From the NCBI RefSeq assembly GCF_022346605.1, contig NZ_JAKRNT010000003.1, positions 283,026 through 347,025 on the forward strand: a DNA stretch of 64,000 nucleotides. The letters run 5' to 3'. The position numbers and the translations under genes are program-made. Of this stretch, positions 1 through 7,623 are shown in pieces. Position 1 is the stretch's first letter. Every line of letters starts with the position of its first letter. The notes beneath the pieces are model-generated. The model ran no database searches. It saw only the letters and a program-made list of their open reading frames with translations, and was not told the origin of the DNA. This DNA comes from Sporosarcina sp. ACRSL (lineage in GTDB: Bacteria; Bacillota; Bacilli; Bacillales_A; Planococcaceae).

Positions 1-213
1 CGACCAGACATAGCTAAGAATTTCATCGTTCACGTGTTCATGCATTTTAATCGTCAACCCTTTTTTCATGACCGCATGATCAATAATGGCCAAAGGTCCG
101 AATCCGGTGTCAGTCGATTCCGTACCGATAATATCGCCTGGTTGAACTCGCGTAATGCTAAAAGGTCCTCTGAACGGCTGCGCGTGATTTCCGTTTTTAA
201 GCTTCTGCAACAT
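1..213 (-). CDS. Pirin-like cupin protein, N-terminal part (cut by window edge)
   Basis: Reading leftward from an ATG at 213, 71 codons stay open to the window edge. The start follows a strong AGGAGGAG ribosome binding site. The peptide has a glycine-rich beta pattern (FGPLAIIDHAVMKKG) and then the metal-binding cupin signature MHEHVNDEILSYVW, as in pirin-family proteins, where HxH plus a downstream Glu/His bind a metal. Pirins include quercetin-dioxygenase-like enzymes and poorly understood redox proteins. The C-terminal two thirds lie outside the window, so the subfamily cannot be fixed. It lies downstream of, and on the same strand as, the DsbA-fold gene, with a terminator between them. 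Confidence 0.7.
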   Translation of the reverse strand, partial: MLQKLKNGNHAQPFRGPFSITRVQPGDIIGTESTDTGFGPLAIIDHAVMKKGLTIKMHEHVNDEILSYVWS

Positions 214-233
214 ACGAACTCCTCCTAATACAA

Positions 234-262
234 CAAAACCGACTTTCCAAAGAAAGCCGATT
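234..262 (-). terminator. Rho-independent terminator after the DsbA-fold gene
   Basis: On the minus strand a CGGCTTTC / GAAAGTCG stem with a 4-nt loop is followed by TTTTGTTG. It lies just after the stop of the DsbA-family gene and before the pirin-like gene. Confidence 0.55.
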
Positions 263-279
263 CTGTCGCAGTTATTGCA

Positions 280-1209
280 TTATTTCACTTGTACGTACGT
301 CTCCCCGAGGAGTGTTTTGCTTTCATAGGAATCTGTCGTCAACTTTTCCTCGATAAACACATCTACCTCATGTTGCTCTATCGAATAATATTCTTCAATT
401 TCGCGTGAGAACAACAGCTTTTCTTTTTGGAGCAACTGCTGCAGTTCAGGCAATTTTTTCGGTTGCACTGTTTCTTCTGGAAGTAGCTGTTGAAGTGCAT
501 TCTTGTAATCCTCTAATGAACGGGCACCGACAATGCGGGCACCTTTTTGCTCTTCATTCACCATGACGATTGTCGGGAATCCGCGGACGCCCAATTGGCG
601 GACGAGTTGGAAGTCTTCGTACAATGAAGTATTTGCTTCCGTCGTCTTCGATTGTTTGACGATTTCTTCCCCATTCAATCCAACTTGATTGACAATGTCG
701 ATCAAAACATCGTCTTGTGCAATGTTTTTATTGAAGGCAAATAACTCTTCCCTTGCACGGCGTAAAAATGTGTTAGCAAGCTCTGGACTTTTTTCTTGAA
801 CTACTTTATAGACACGGGACGGGATGAATGATGACTCGATTGGGTTATCGTACCAAACCGTTCCGTCGATTGGCATGCGCGAATGTTCCCCAACTTCTCT
901 CCAATGTCCAGCAACGTCTGCAGGACCATTTATTCCGTTTGCAGGATCGACAGGGCCGTCTCCCCATTTCTCGAGCAATCCACCCATCAGCGTATGCATG
1001 TTGAAGTATTGACCGTATTGATCGACGAATTTGCGGAGGACTGGCTCCAATGCCCAGCAATGCGAACAGATCGGATCCGTTACATAATAGAGATCAATTG
1101 TTTTTTTCGGTGCTGAAAAATCGATGAACTCCGTTGAATTCGTGCTGTCTCCCGCAGGACCGCATACCCCTGTTTCTAAATCACAAATCATATTGTTTTT
1201 CGTTTCCAT
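280..1209 (-). CDS. DsbA-family thioredoxin-fold protein (SpxH/YjbH-like)
   Basis: A 309-residue protein. Near residue 40 it carries DLYYVTDPICSHCW, a CxxC thioredoxin-fold motif typical of the DsbA/FrnE group and of the ClpXP adaptor SpxH (YjbH), which delivers Spx for degradation. The cis-Pro region is GVRGFPTIVMV. After the fold comes a Glu/Gln-rich helical tail. ATG 1209 was chosen because AAGGGG precedes it; a longer in-frame start at 1257 would run into the upstream gene. It lies 19 bp downstream of an HxlR regulator and is probably cotranscribed with it. SpxH activity is an inference: B. subtilis SpxH is more diverged, so a plain thiol oxidoreductase is equally possible. Confidence 0.75.
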   Translation of the reverse strand: METKNNMICDLETGVCGPAGDSTNSTEFIDFSAPKKTIDLYYVTDPICSHCWALEPVLRKFVDQYGQYFNMHTLMGGLLEKWGDGPVDPANGINGPADVAGHWREVGEHSRMPIDGTVWYDNPIESSFIPSRVYKVVQEKSPELANTFLRRAREELFAFNKNIAQDDVLIDIVNQVGLNGEEIVKQSKTTEANTSLYEDFQLVRQLGVRGFPTIVMVNEEQKGARIVGARSLEDYKNALQQLLPEETVQPKKLPELQQLLQKEKLLFSREIEEYYSIEQHEVDVFIEEKLTTDSYESKTLLGETYVQVK

Positions 1210-1228
1210 TTCTATTCCCCTTTTCTTT

Positions 1229-1561
1229 TCATGATTGTTCGGGCAAGTCAAGATCAATGTTTTGTTGTGCCCACGTTTGGATCGGTTGAAGAGCGATAGC
1301 TAGTTTTTGCCCTTTTTCGGACAGATGATATGAAATATTGACGGGCGTCTCCGATGTCACTTTTTTAATGACTAAGTCGTGTTTGGCAAGCTCAGTCAAT
1401 TTCATAGAGAGTGAACGTGGAGTAATATCGTTCAAGTCCCGCTTCATGTCGGAAAAATGAGCAGTGAAATCTGGGCAGTTGGATAAGTAATGAATAATGA
1501 GCCCATTCCAACGTCTGCCTAGAATTTCAAAGCATGATTCTAAATAGGGACATACTTTCAT
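1229..1561 (-). CDS. HxlR/DUF24-family redox-type transcriptional regulator (first of three)
   Basis: A 110-residue winged-helix protein beginning MKVCPYLESCFEILG. The N-terminal Cys (residue 4) followed by GRRWNGLIIHYL is the hallmark of the DUF24 family. In B. subtilis YodB, CatR and HypR this Cys senses diamide, quinones or hypochlorite. ATG 1561 was chosen because GGAGGTGA lies 5 nt upstream; the longer TTG-type start would overlap that site. It leads a probable operon with the DsbA-fold gene. YodB represses spx in B. subtilis, so a regulator beside an SpxH-like protein is functionally suggestive, but that is inference. A direct repeat upstream may be its operator. Confidence 0.9.
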   Translation of the reverse strand: MKVCPYLESCFEILGRRWNGLIIHYLSNCPDFTAHFSDMKRDLNDITPRSLSMKLTELAKHDLVIKKVTSETPVNISYHLSEKGQKLAIALQPIQTWAQQNIDLDLPEQS

Positions 1562-1595
1562 AAAGATCACCTCCAACGATTACATTCAGTATATA

Positions 1596-1625
1596 CAAGT
1601 ATAAAAAATATATCAAGTATAAAAA
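1596..1625. promoter_or_regulatory. Direct repeat in the HxlR promoter (candidate operator)
   Basis: CAAGTATAAAAA occurs twice, at 1596-1607 and 1614-1625, 18 bp apart. The first copy lies within ATACAAGTAT, a small palindrome. It sits about 35 bp upstream of the HxlR start codon. Autoregulation is an inference from position. Confidence 0.4.
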
Positions 1626-1715
1626 TTATTGATTATGAATTTCAATGATTGTAACGATAAAACTTGGGGAAATATGATAATATGCCGTGTCTAATCAAAG
1701 TAGTTTGTTTTTAGT

Positions 1716-1761
1716 TTGACGGTATAAACAACTTATGGTATATTTATCTTGAATTCAAGAT
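1716..1761 (+). promoter_or_regulatory. Sigma-A promoter with MhqR-like operator
   Basis: TTGACG (1716-1721), a 17-bp spacer, TATATT (1739-1744), one base, then the perfect 16-bp palindrome ATCTTGAATTCAAGAT (1746-1761). A further half-site GGATTCGAGAT follows at about 1767. The palindrome matches the MhqR operator type (ATCTcgAATTcgAGAT) known from B. subtilis and would cover the transcription start. The same layout recurs upstream of the MarR gene, the GGDEF gene and the second dioxygenase. Confidence 0.8.
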
Positions 1762-1831
1762 TATTGGATTCGAGATAAAATTATTTTGTATTTGGAATTA
1801 AAGACATTCAAAAATAAAGGAGTAGTAAAAA

Positions 1832-2770
1832 ATGAAAAAACAGACTACCGGTATTCACCATATCACTGCTATCGTAGGACACCCTCAAGAAAATATCGAT
1901 TTCTATGCAGGCGTACTTGGCTTACGCCTCGTGAAACAAACGGTGAACTTCGATGATCCGGGCACATATCATTTATATTTTGGCAATGAAGGCGGCCGCC
2001 CTGGATCAATCATCACATTCTTCCCTTGGGCAAATGCTTATCAAGGACGTATTGGCGACGGTCAAGTCGGTGTAACGACATATGCCATTCCTGAAGGCAC
2101 CTTAAATTATTGGGTTGAACGACTTGATAAATTCGACATTTCTTTCACGACAGCGGAGCGATTCGGTGAAAAGGTTGTGCAGTTCGACGATCCACATGGC
2201 TTACATCTTGAATTAGTAGAACGCGCAGAAGGTCCAACGAATAATTGGACGTTCGGTGATGTAACTCCTGATGTAGCAATTAAAGGATTTGCGGGTGCCA
2301 CACTATATTCAAGTAATCCCGAAGAAACAAAAGCTACTTTACTGAACGTCATGGGATTAAAAGAAGTCTCAACAGAACGCAATTATACCCGTTTTAAAGC
2401 AAGCTCCGACATTGGCAATACAATCGATTTGAAGATGGTAGCAGGGGCTCGTGGCACAATGGGGGTTGGTACAGTTCATCATATTGCATGGCGTGCAAAT
2501 GACGATAAAGATCACGTAGAGTGGCAAAAACACGCTCAAGAAAATGGCCAACTTGTAACTGAAGTAAAAGACCGTAATTATTTCAATGCGATTTACTTCC
2601 GTGAAGCTGGTGAAATTCTTTTTGAAATCGCAACAGATCCTCCAGGGTTCGCACATGATGAAACAGAAGAAACGATGGGTAGTGAATTGAAGCTGCCTGC
2701 TCAATACGAGCAATTCCGTGATCGACTGGAAAGCTCCCTCATCCCGATTGAAGTACGTTCTTTAGACTAA
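1832..2770 (+). CDS. Ring-cleaving (VOC-fold) dioxygenase, MhqO-like
   Basis: A 312-residue protein made of two glyoxalase/VOC modules. Metal-ligand motifs are visible as GIHHITAI near residue 8, TVHHIAWR near 215 and EILFEIATDPPGF near 265, matching the His-His-Glu Fe/Mn site of extradiol dioxygenases. Length and sequence style match B. subtilis MhqO (YdfO) and MhqE (YkcA), which remove hydroquinones and catechols formed from quinones. The start has AAGGAG 9 nt upstream. The gene stands alone between an MhqR-type promoter and a terminator, so control by the MarR protein encoded at 5905-6360 is likely. A diverged paralogue lies at 20721. Confidence 0.85.
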   Translation: MKKQTTGIHHITAIVGHPQENIDFYAGVLGLRLVKQTVNFDDPGTYHLYFGNEGGRPGSIITFFPWANAYQGRIGDGQVGVTTYAIPEGTLNYWVERLDKFDISFTTAERFGEKVVQFDDPHGLHLELVERAEGPTNNWTFGDVTPDVAIKGFAGATLYSSNPEETKATLLNVMGLKEVSTERNYTRFKASSDIGNTIDLKMVAGARGTMGVGTVHHIAWRANDDKDHVEWQKHAQENGQLVTEVKDRNYFNAIYFREAGEILFEIATDPPGFAHDETEETMGSELKLPAQYEQFRDRLESSLIPIEVRSLD

Positions 2771-2830
2771 TGTAACAGAATGCGGGTGGGTTGGAGCTAT
2801 CCTTCCCCACCCAAACCACGCAATAAATGC

Positions 2831-2875
2831 AACAGGCTAATTGGATAGCAGATACCCAATTAGCCTGTTTTTTTT
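2831..2875 (+). terminator. Strong Rho-independent terminator
   Basis: Perfect 14-bp stem AACAGGCTAATTGG / CCAATTAGCCTGTT with an 11-nt loop, followed by an unbroken T run. It ends the dioxygenase transcript and insulates the PAS-chemoreceptor gene. Confidence 0.9.
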
Positions 2876-2921
2876 GAGCAAAATTTTTACTAGATTAACA
2901 TAGTAGTAGGGGGTAAGAGCA

Positions 2922-4418
2922 ATGATATTTCAGCGAAAAAAGAATATGTACGAATTCGAAGCTTTTCAAGATACTGCAAAACAACTCATTGAAAATGATG
3001 TCCTTCGTTTTCCACAAACAGAGCATATTATTTTAAACGAATCGTTACGCACGATCGAACAAACTTATGCGGACAAGCAAGTGAAAACAAATCATCAATT
3101 AGCAGAACTTGAGTTTTTAAAAGATACGCTTTCCATCGGCTATTGGGATATGGATATCAAAAATGACGATTTGTATAATCATACAAACAAAATGCGGATG
3201 GACGCCTCTTTTGAGCAAGTATTACAATATACAAAATCAGAAAAAGATGAGTGTGATTATACAACTTATATAGCACGTATCCACCCAGATGATGCTCACG
3301 TTTTAACCGAGGCCGTTGCACAATATATGAAAGAATGCGATGTTAAGCAAAACTATGAGTGCTTTTATCGATTACGTGTAGCAAAAGGCTATCGATGGAT
3401 GCATCATTTTGGTAATATTGAGCATCTGAAAGAACAAGGAATCAAACGAATGAACGCCTTCATTCTTGATGTACACGACCAATATATCCGTGATGAAGAA
3501 TTAAAATTCTTTAATGTTCGTTACGGGTTGATCCATTCCATTTTGACAGAAGCTCCGTGGGATATGGTCATTGACCGAAATTCCAATGAATTTTTCTCCA
3601 GAGATAATCAGTATTGGTGGTCCGATCAATACCGTAAAGTTCTTGGCTTTACTGATGAACAGGACTTTCCGAATATACTTGAATCATGGACAAACTTACT
3701 TCACCCAGATGATGTAGAGCTTGCCCAACAAGATATGATTGATTATTTAAGTGATTATAGCGGTAAAAGTGAATACCATTCTACTTTCCGTATGAAAAAT
3801 AAGGAAGGCATTTACAGCTGGTTCCAAAGTGAGGGAAAAGCGCTACGTGATGAAACAGGCTTCCCTATTCGTGTAGCCGGTACAATCCGCAATATTCAAG
3901 AGCAGAAAATGAAAGAGCAAATGGCAAATGAATTAGAAAAGAGAGTGATTGATCTTACAAGTTCAATCGCGGAGATGGTAGTAGGGATCACAGCCATTAA
4001 CTCACAAGCGCAGGACGTAGCCCATATGCAGGAGGAATCAAATCAGGCTGCATTACAATTGCAAGATGCTGCCCATGAGACAAAAACCATTTCCGAATTC
4101 ATTCGTGGAATTGCAGACGAAACGAATTTACTTGGATTGAATGCAGCCATTGAAGCCGCTCGTGTCGGTGAACAAGGGAAAGGTTTTGGTGTCGTAGCTG
4201 AGCAAGTACGGTCTCTCGCAAATAATTCAAAAGACGCCACAACTTCAATAGAAAACAGTTTGAAAAACATGGACATCTCTATCCAACAAATACTAGAGCA
4301 AATGAATCAGTTATCAGATTTAGTGCAATCTCAGGCAGCACTAACAGAACAAGTAAATGCTTCCGTAGAGAATATTAATCAGATGGGCGAGAGAATCGTT
4401 CAGTTTACAAAGCAGTAA
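2922..4418 (+). CDS. Soluble PAS-PAS methyl-accepting chemotaxis-like sensor
   Basis: A 498-residue protein without a membrane segment. Two PAS_3-type domains are recognisable (about residues 70-190 and 200-330); each carries the LHPDD / IHPDD motif and the second ends in the PAC-like GTIRNIQEQ. The C-terminal 150 residues are a short chemoreceptor signalling domain with the conserved hairpin tip [20 protein letters not shown] near residue 400. It is therefore probably a cytosolic energy or redox sensor that talks to CheA/CheW. PAS cofactors (FAD or haem) cannot be read from sequence. AGGGGG precedes ATG 2922. It follows the dioxygenase, but a terminator separates them and no MhqR-like box is visible upstream. 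Confidence 0.85.
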   Translation: MIFQRKKNMYEFEAFQDTAKQLIENDVLRFPQTEHIILNESLRTIEQTYADKQVKTNHQLAELEFLKDTLSIGYWDMDIKNDDLYNHTNKMRMDASFEQVLQYTKSEKDECDYTTYIARIHPDDAHVLTEAVAQYMKECDVKQNYECFYRLRVAKGYRWMHHFGNIEHLKEQGIKRMNAFILDVHDQYIRDEELKFFNVRYGLIHSILTEAPWDMVIDRNSNEFFSRDNQYWWSDQYRKVLGFTDEQDFPNILESWTNLLHPDDVELAQQDMIDYLSDYSGKSEYHSTFRMKNKEGIYSWFQSEGKALRDETGFPIRVAGTIRNIQEQKMKEQMANELEKRVIDLTSSIAEMVVGITAINSQAQDVAHMQEESNQAALQLQDAAHETKTISEFIRGIADETNLLGLNAAIEAARVGEQGKGFGVVAEQVRSLANNSKDATTSIENSLKNMDISIQQILEQMNQLSDLVQSQAALTEQVNASVENINQMGERIVQFTKQ

Positions 4419-4516
4419 TGTCCAGTACCAAGTCCGCTGGACGTACGTAAGGGGCTGTTGGAAGAGAACAAATAGTGCCGCGACAGCTTACTTTGGACGT
4501 ATATCCCCCAATTAAC

Positions 4517-4568
4517 AGAAAGAGCCATCAGAAAAGTCAATGTTAGACTTTCATGATGGCTCTTTTCT
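4517..4568. terminator. Bidirectional terminator between convergent genes
   Basis: AGAAAGAGCCATCA pairs with TGATGGCTCTTTTCT, and the stem continues inward as GAAAAGTC / GACTTTC. It has T-rich flanks on both strands and lies between the PAS sensor (+) and the DoxX gene (-). A smaller GTCCAG / CTGGAC hairpin lies at 4420-4442. Confidence 0.8.
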
Positions 4569-4646
4569 AGTTGAATTATCTTATTGGTTCCCTTATATAA
4601 CCCATTGTTCCAATCATGAAAACCAAGGGGCTCTTAGCATTAGATG

Positions 4647-5048
4647 TTAAGAATTCTTTGCTTCTCTTCCCTTAAATATTAATTGATCGAGAGCATATAA
4701 CTTACTACCATTCATGACGATGTGCACTGCAAGGACTAATAATACCAAATCGAAAACATAACCATTTAGAAAGCCAGCTGGTAAATTTACTGTAAAAATT
4801 GCTCCAACCATTATAATACCGAATAGCAAAGATACAATTCTTGTCCCTAAACCGAGGATAATTGCAATACCACCTACCAATTCAATCGCCCCTACTGCAT
4901 AAGCAAGGAATCCTGGAATGCCAATACTTTCAAACCAGGCTGCTGTATTTCCAATACCACCTTGAAACTTAGCAAATCCGTTTGCTGCAAAAACAAGCCC
5001 TAGCATAATACGTAGTAATAGTTTTCCTACTTCATTTTTGTTTGACAT
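4647..5048 (-). CDS. DoxX-family membrane protein (MhqP-like)
   Basis: A 133-residue protein with four predicted membrane helices. It begins MSNKNEVGKLLLRIMLG and contains the family signature NGFAKFQGG followed by AVGAIELVGGIAIILGLG. DoxX proteins of unknown biochemistry accompany quinone and thiol-stress genes; in B. subtilis MhqP and CatD are encoded beside ring-cleaving dioxygenases. Its promoter carries an MhqR-like box, which fits that role. It stands alone, convergent with the PAS sensor and downstream of the flavin reductase gene on the same strand. A paralogue lies at 32841. Confidence 0.85.
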   Translation of the reverse strand: MSNKNEVGKLLLRIMLGLVFAANGFAKFQGGIGNTAAWFESIGIPGFLAYAVGAIELVGGIAIILGLGTRIVSLLFGIIMVGAIFTVNLPAGFLNGYVFDLVLLVLAVHIVMNGSKLYALDQLIFKGREAKNS

Positions 5049-5091
5049 TAAATATTTCCTCCGATTTATACTATATTTATCTCCAAATCAA

Positions 5092-5124
5092 ATAGTATCA
5101 TTTCATATATCTTTATTTCAAGAT
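5092..5124 (-). promoter_or_regulatory. DoxX promoter with MhqR-like operator over the -35
   Basis: On the minus strand TTGAAA (5116-5121), an 18-bp spacer and TACTAT (5092-5097). The 16-bp MhqR-like box (ATCTTTATTTCAAGAT on the plus strand, 5109-5124) overlaps the -35, unlike the other promoters, where it lies just behind the -10. Confidence 0.6.
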
Positions 5125-5131
5125 AAATGTT

Positions 5132-5171
5132 CGTGTTATATTGTTGTATTTTTTACCAACAATATAACACG
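5132..5171. repeat. 15-bp perfect inverted repeat
   Basis: CGTGTTATATTGTTG (5132-5146) and its exact complement (5157-5171) are separated by 10 nt. It is downstream of the flavin reductase stop and upstream of the DoxX promoter. No U-tract follows on either strand, so it may be a weak terminator or a protein-binding site. Confidence 0.6.
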
Positions 5172-5195
5172 TTATTTTGTAATATTATAAATGAA

Positions 5196-5807
5196 CTATT
5201 CAGGTCGTTCGATTTCAAAAATCTCACCGATTTTAGCATAATTAGCACCTGCTAAGCGGCTGACGGCAGCTAATCCCCTCGGATCAATTCTTCCATCGTC
5301 GTAGAGTTCCTTTTCGATATGAAATTGAACGATCCTTCCTATAATAAGGTCACTGCCGACAGACTCCACTCCGCTCAATTCTAGGGATTGCTCTAACACA
5401 CATTCCATCCGAATTTTTGCTTCTTTCACCCCGGGAACCGAAATATTGACACTCTCAATCGGAGTCAATCCTGCTAACTGAACTTCACTTTGACTCGGAG
5501 GCAAACTTGCAGCTGTTTTATTGACCTTTTCAACGTTTTGTTCGTCAACAATATGAACGACAAATTCCTTATTCGCTAGTATATTTCTAGCTGTGTCCTT
5601 CTGCTTTCCTCCAGACCGTTGTATCGATAACGAAATCATCGGGGGATTAGAAGATACGATATTGAAATAACTAAAAGGGGCGCCGTTTAAAATGCAGCCA
5701 TCCTCAGACAAAGAGGTCACAAAAGCAATCGGTCTTGGTACGATACTTCCGATTAGCAATTTGTAATTCTCCCGTTCCGTATTGTTGCTCGGATCAATTG
5801 ATAACAT
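5196..5807 (-). CDS. Flavin reductase-like FMN-binding protein
   Basis: A 203-residue protein of the flavin reductase / YwrF-like split-barrel group. The conserved start is YKLLIGSIVPRPIAFVTS, followed by the substrate-loop NGAPFSYFNIVSSNPPM. Family members bind FMN and reduce flavins or act as small oxidoreductases. ATG 5807 was chosen because AAAGGTG precedes it; the upstream in-frame ATG at 5825 has no ribosome site. It lies 97 bp downstream of the MarR regulator on the same strand with an MhqR-like box in the gap, so it is probably regulated by that protein either by read-through or from its own weak promoter. Confidence 0.8.
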   Translation of the reverse strand: MLSIDPSNNTERENYKLLIGSIVPRPIAFVTSLSEDGCILNGAPFSYFNIVSSNPPMISLSIQRSGGKQKDTARNILANKEFVVHIVDEQNVEKVNKTAASLPPSQSEVQLAGLTPIESVNISVPGVKEAKIRMECVLEQSLELSGVESVGSDLIIGRIVQFHIEKELYDDGRIDPRGLAAVSRLAGANYAKIGEIFEIERPE

Positions 5808-5860
5808 GGGATCACACCTTTCCATTGAGTAATCAAAGCACTCACCTAATCAAGACAATC

Positions 5861-5891
5861 ATCTCGAATTAATAAATCATGAATTCAAGAT
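5861..5891. promoter_or_regulatory. MhqR-like operator upstream of flavin reductase
   Basis: ATCATGAATTCAAGAT (5876-5891) with an adjacent half-site ATCTCGAATT (5861-5870). No convincing -35/-10 pair accompanies it, so it may act on read-through from the MarR promoter or on a weak promoter. Confidence 0.6.
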
Positions 5892-5904
5892 ATAAGTTAA
5901 AAAA

Positions 5905-6360
5905 TCAGATGTTTTTTGCATAGTACCCCAACTTCTTTAACTGTTCGATGAGAACTTCTTTTTCGTTTACATCCAATCCGCCACATATTTTTCGCAGGGC
6001 AGCTTTATGTTTCGGGAAGACTTCATTCATCAGCTCAGTTCCTTCATTTGTGATTGCTGCGTACGTCACCCGACGATCTTCGGAACATGGTTTTCTCACG
6101 ATTAAATTTTTCTTTTCGAGCTTATCTATGACATAGGTAATACTGCTACTCGCAATCAACACTTTTTCACCGATTTTTTGTATTGGTTGATCACCTTTAC
6201 TATAAATTAATTCCAGAACGGAAAACTCAGTTGGATTAAGGCCTAAACATTTTATATCCTCTTCCACAAGCTTTTTAATGGATTGCAGTGCTTTGGATAG
6301 GACGACAAATATCTTTAAGGACAGTTCTTCTTCATAATACTCATCCACTTGACGATTCAT
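5905..6360 (-). CDS. mhqR: MarR-family repressor, MhqR-like
   Basis: A 151-residue winged-helix protein. The recognition region reads IGEKVLIASSSITYVIDKLEKKNL, followed by the wing VRKPCSEDRRVTYAAITNEG. Length and architecture match MhqR, which in B. subtilis represses dioxygenase, DoxX and azoreductase genes until methylhydroquinone or similar compounds appear. One Cys lies in the wing (PCSEDRR) and another near residue 39 (IKCLG). The ATG at 6360 follows GAGGGG. Its own promoter is near-consensus with the operator just downstream, indicating autorepression. The name rests on family resemblance plus six related boxes in this window; binding is not demonstrated. Confidence 0.8.
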   Translation of the reverse strand: MNRQVDEYYEEELSLKIFVVLSKALQSIKKLVEEDIKCLGLNPTEFSVLELIYSKGDQPIQKIGEKVLIASSSITYVIDKLEKKNLIVRKPCSEDRRVTYAAITNEGTELMNEVFPKHKAALRKICGGLDVNEKEVLIEQLKKLGYYAKNI

Positions 6361-6383
6361 GATAACTACCCCTCTTTCAAATT

Positions 6384-6429
6384 ATCTCGAATTCGAGGTA
6401 ATTATATAGCACCAATTTGAATCTGTCAA
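6384..6429 (-). promoter_or_regulatory. Consensus sigma-A promoter with MhqR-like operator (autoregulation)
   Basis: On the minus strand TTGACA (6424-6429), a 17-bp spacer, TATAAT (6401-6406), one base, then the box ACCTCGAATTCGAGAT (6384-6399). This is the strongest promoter match in the window and is the reference for the shared layout. Confidence 0.85.
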
Positions 6430-6518
6430 CAGATGTGAGTACGAAGCCTTCGCTACTTTCTCTCCGTTTTTCATTGTCACGATGTAATGTTTTTATGACC
6501 CTTTCAATCTTTGGAAAA

Positions 6519-7568
6519 TTATTTCGCGAATGGATCTTTGTTTTCATACTTATTGAAGTGCACAACATCCGACTCTAAATAACGATACACGTCGTCGACA
6601 ATTTCGATCCCTTCCACTTTAGCTTGTTGTTCAGCAATCGTCGTGTTTTGACCAGGATAATATACCTGTTCAAATCCTGGCGCTGGTTTAATATTATTTA
6701 AATCGCTCATCGTTTTAGAGATGTTTTCTCTGAATGTCTCGATGTTAGAGAAGAACGCTGGGTTGATTACAATATGAAGTTGACCTAAATTACGCCCTTC
6801 ACTTAAATCATGGTACATCGAGGAGACTTTGTTCCCGAATGGCAATCCGAGTAAAATACCCGACAAAACGTCCACCATCATCATAAGGCCATAGCCTTTC
6901 GGTCCTGCGATCGGGAGTAAAGCATTCACTTTGAACGGATCTGTTGTCGGCTCTCCATTTTTATCCACCGCCCATGTGTCCGGAATGGATTCATTCTTCG
7001 AACGCGCATGAAGAATTTTCCCCCACGCTTGGACTGTAGTCGCCATGTCAAAAATGATCATATCATCGCCTTTACCCGGAGCGGCAAATGCAATCGGATT
7101 TGTTCCGTAGTACGGCTCCACGCCACCGAAAGGAACCACCATCGGATCCGATTGAACAACAGAAAGACCAATCAAACCTTCTTTGGCAGCCTGTTGGACA
7201 TAGTATGAAAGAGCCCCACTGTGGCTGATCTTTCTTACGCCAACAACCGCAATTCCATTCTCTTTCGCCATCTCGACTGCATGATCCATCGCTTTTTTAG
7301 CTGCTACATGTCCAACCCCATTATCTCCATCGAATATTGCTGTGCTCGGTCCCGTCTTTTCGAATGTGAAATTAGGATTTGTCGTGATTCCACCTTTCGC
7401 GATTCGTTCGGCGTAATAATCCACCCTCATCGCACCATGAGAATGAATACCCCGAAGGTCTGCATGCACTAGTACGTCGGCTACCCCTTCCGCATGTTCT
7501 TCTGAAAGACCGGCTTTATGCAATTTCGCTGTAATTAATTTCTTCAATTCTTTTTCCGTTGTTTTCAT
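6519..7568 (-). CDS. allD: Ureidoglycolate dehydrogenase (NAD+)
   Basis: A 349-residue member of the malate/L-lactate dehydrogenase (LDH2) family, exactly the length of E. coli AllD. It shares long characteristic stretches with it: DLRGIHSHGAMRVDYYAERI, QSDPMVVPFGGVEPYYGTNP, FDMATTVQAWGK and GPKGYGLMMM. AllD oxidises (S)-ureidoglycolate to oxalurate, the branch that feeds carbamoyl phosphate and oxamate. It is last in the leftward allantoin operon, 55 bp after allC. The genes for oxalurate use (fdrA-type carbamoyltransferase, carbamate kinase) and for AllE are not in this window. An AGGAG-type site is weak, but ATG 7568 is the only sensible start. Confidence 0.93.
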   Translation of the reverse strand: MKTTEKELKKLITAKLHKAGLSEEHAEGVADVLVHADLRGIHSHGAMRVDYYAERIAKGGITTNPNFTFEKTGPSTAIFDGDNGVGHVAAKKAMDHAVEMAKENGIAVVGVRKISHSGALSYYVQQAAKEGLIGLSVVQSDPMVVPFGGVEPYYGTNPIAFAAPGKGDDMIIFDMATTVQAWGKILHARSKNESIPDTWAVDKNGEPTTDPFKVNALLPIAGPKGYGLMMMVDVLSGILLGLPFGNKVSSMYHDLSEGRNLGQLHIVINPAFFSNIETFRENISKTMSDLNNIKPAPGFEQVYYPGQNTTIAEQQAKVEGIEIVDDVYRYLESDVVHFNKYENKDPFAK

Positions 7569-7623
7569 ATCTTCATCTCCTATATTTTTTTATCATTAAG
7601 TTCAATCATAGCTTCCGCTGGTT

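Noticed and set aside
2877..2921. MhqR-like box before the PAS chemoreceptor
   Set aside because: The spacer between terminator and start has no ATCT-type palindrome.
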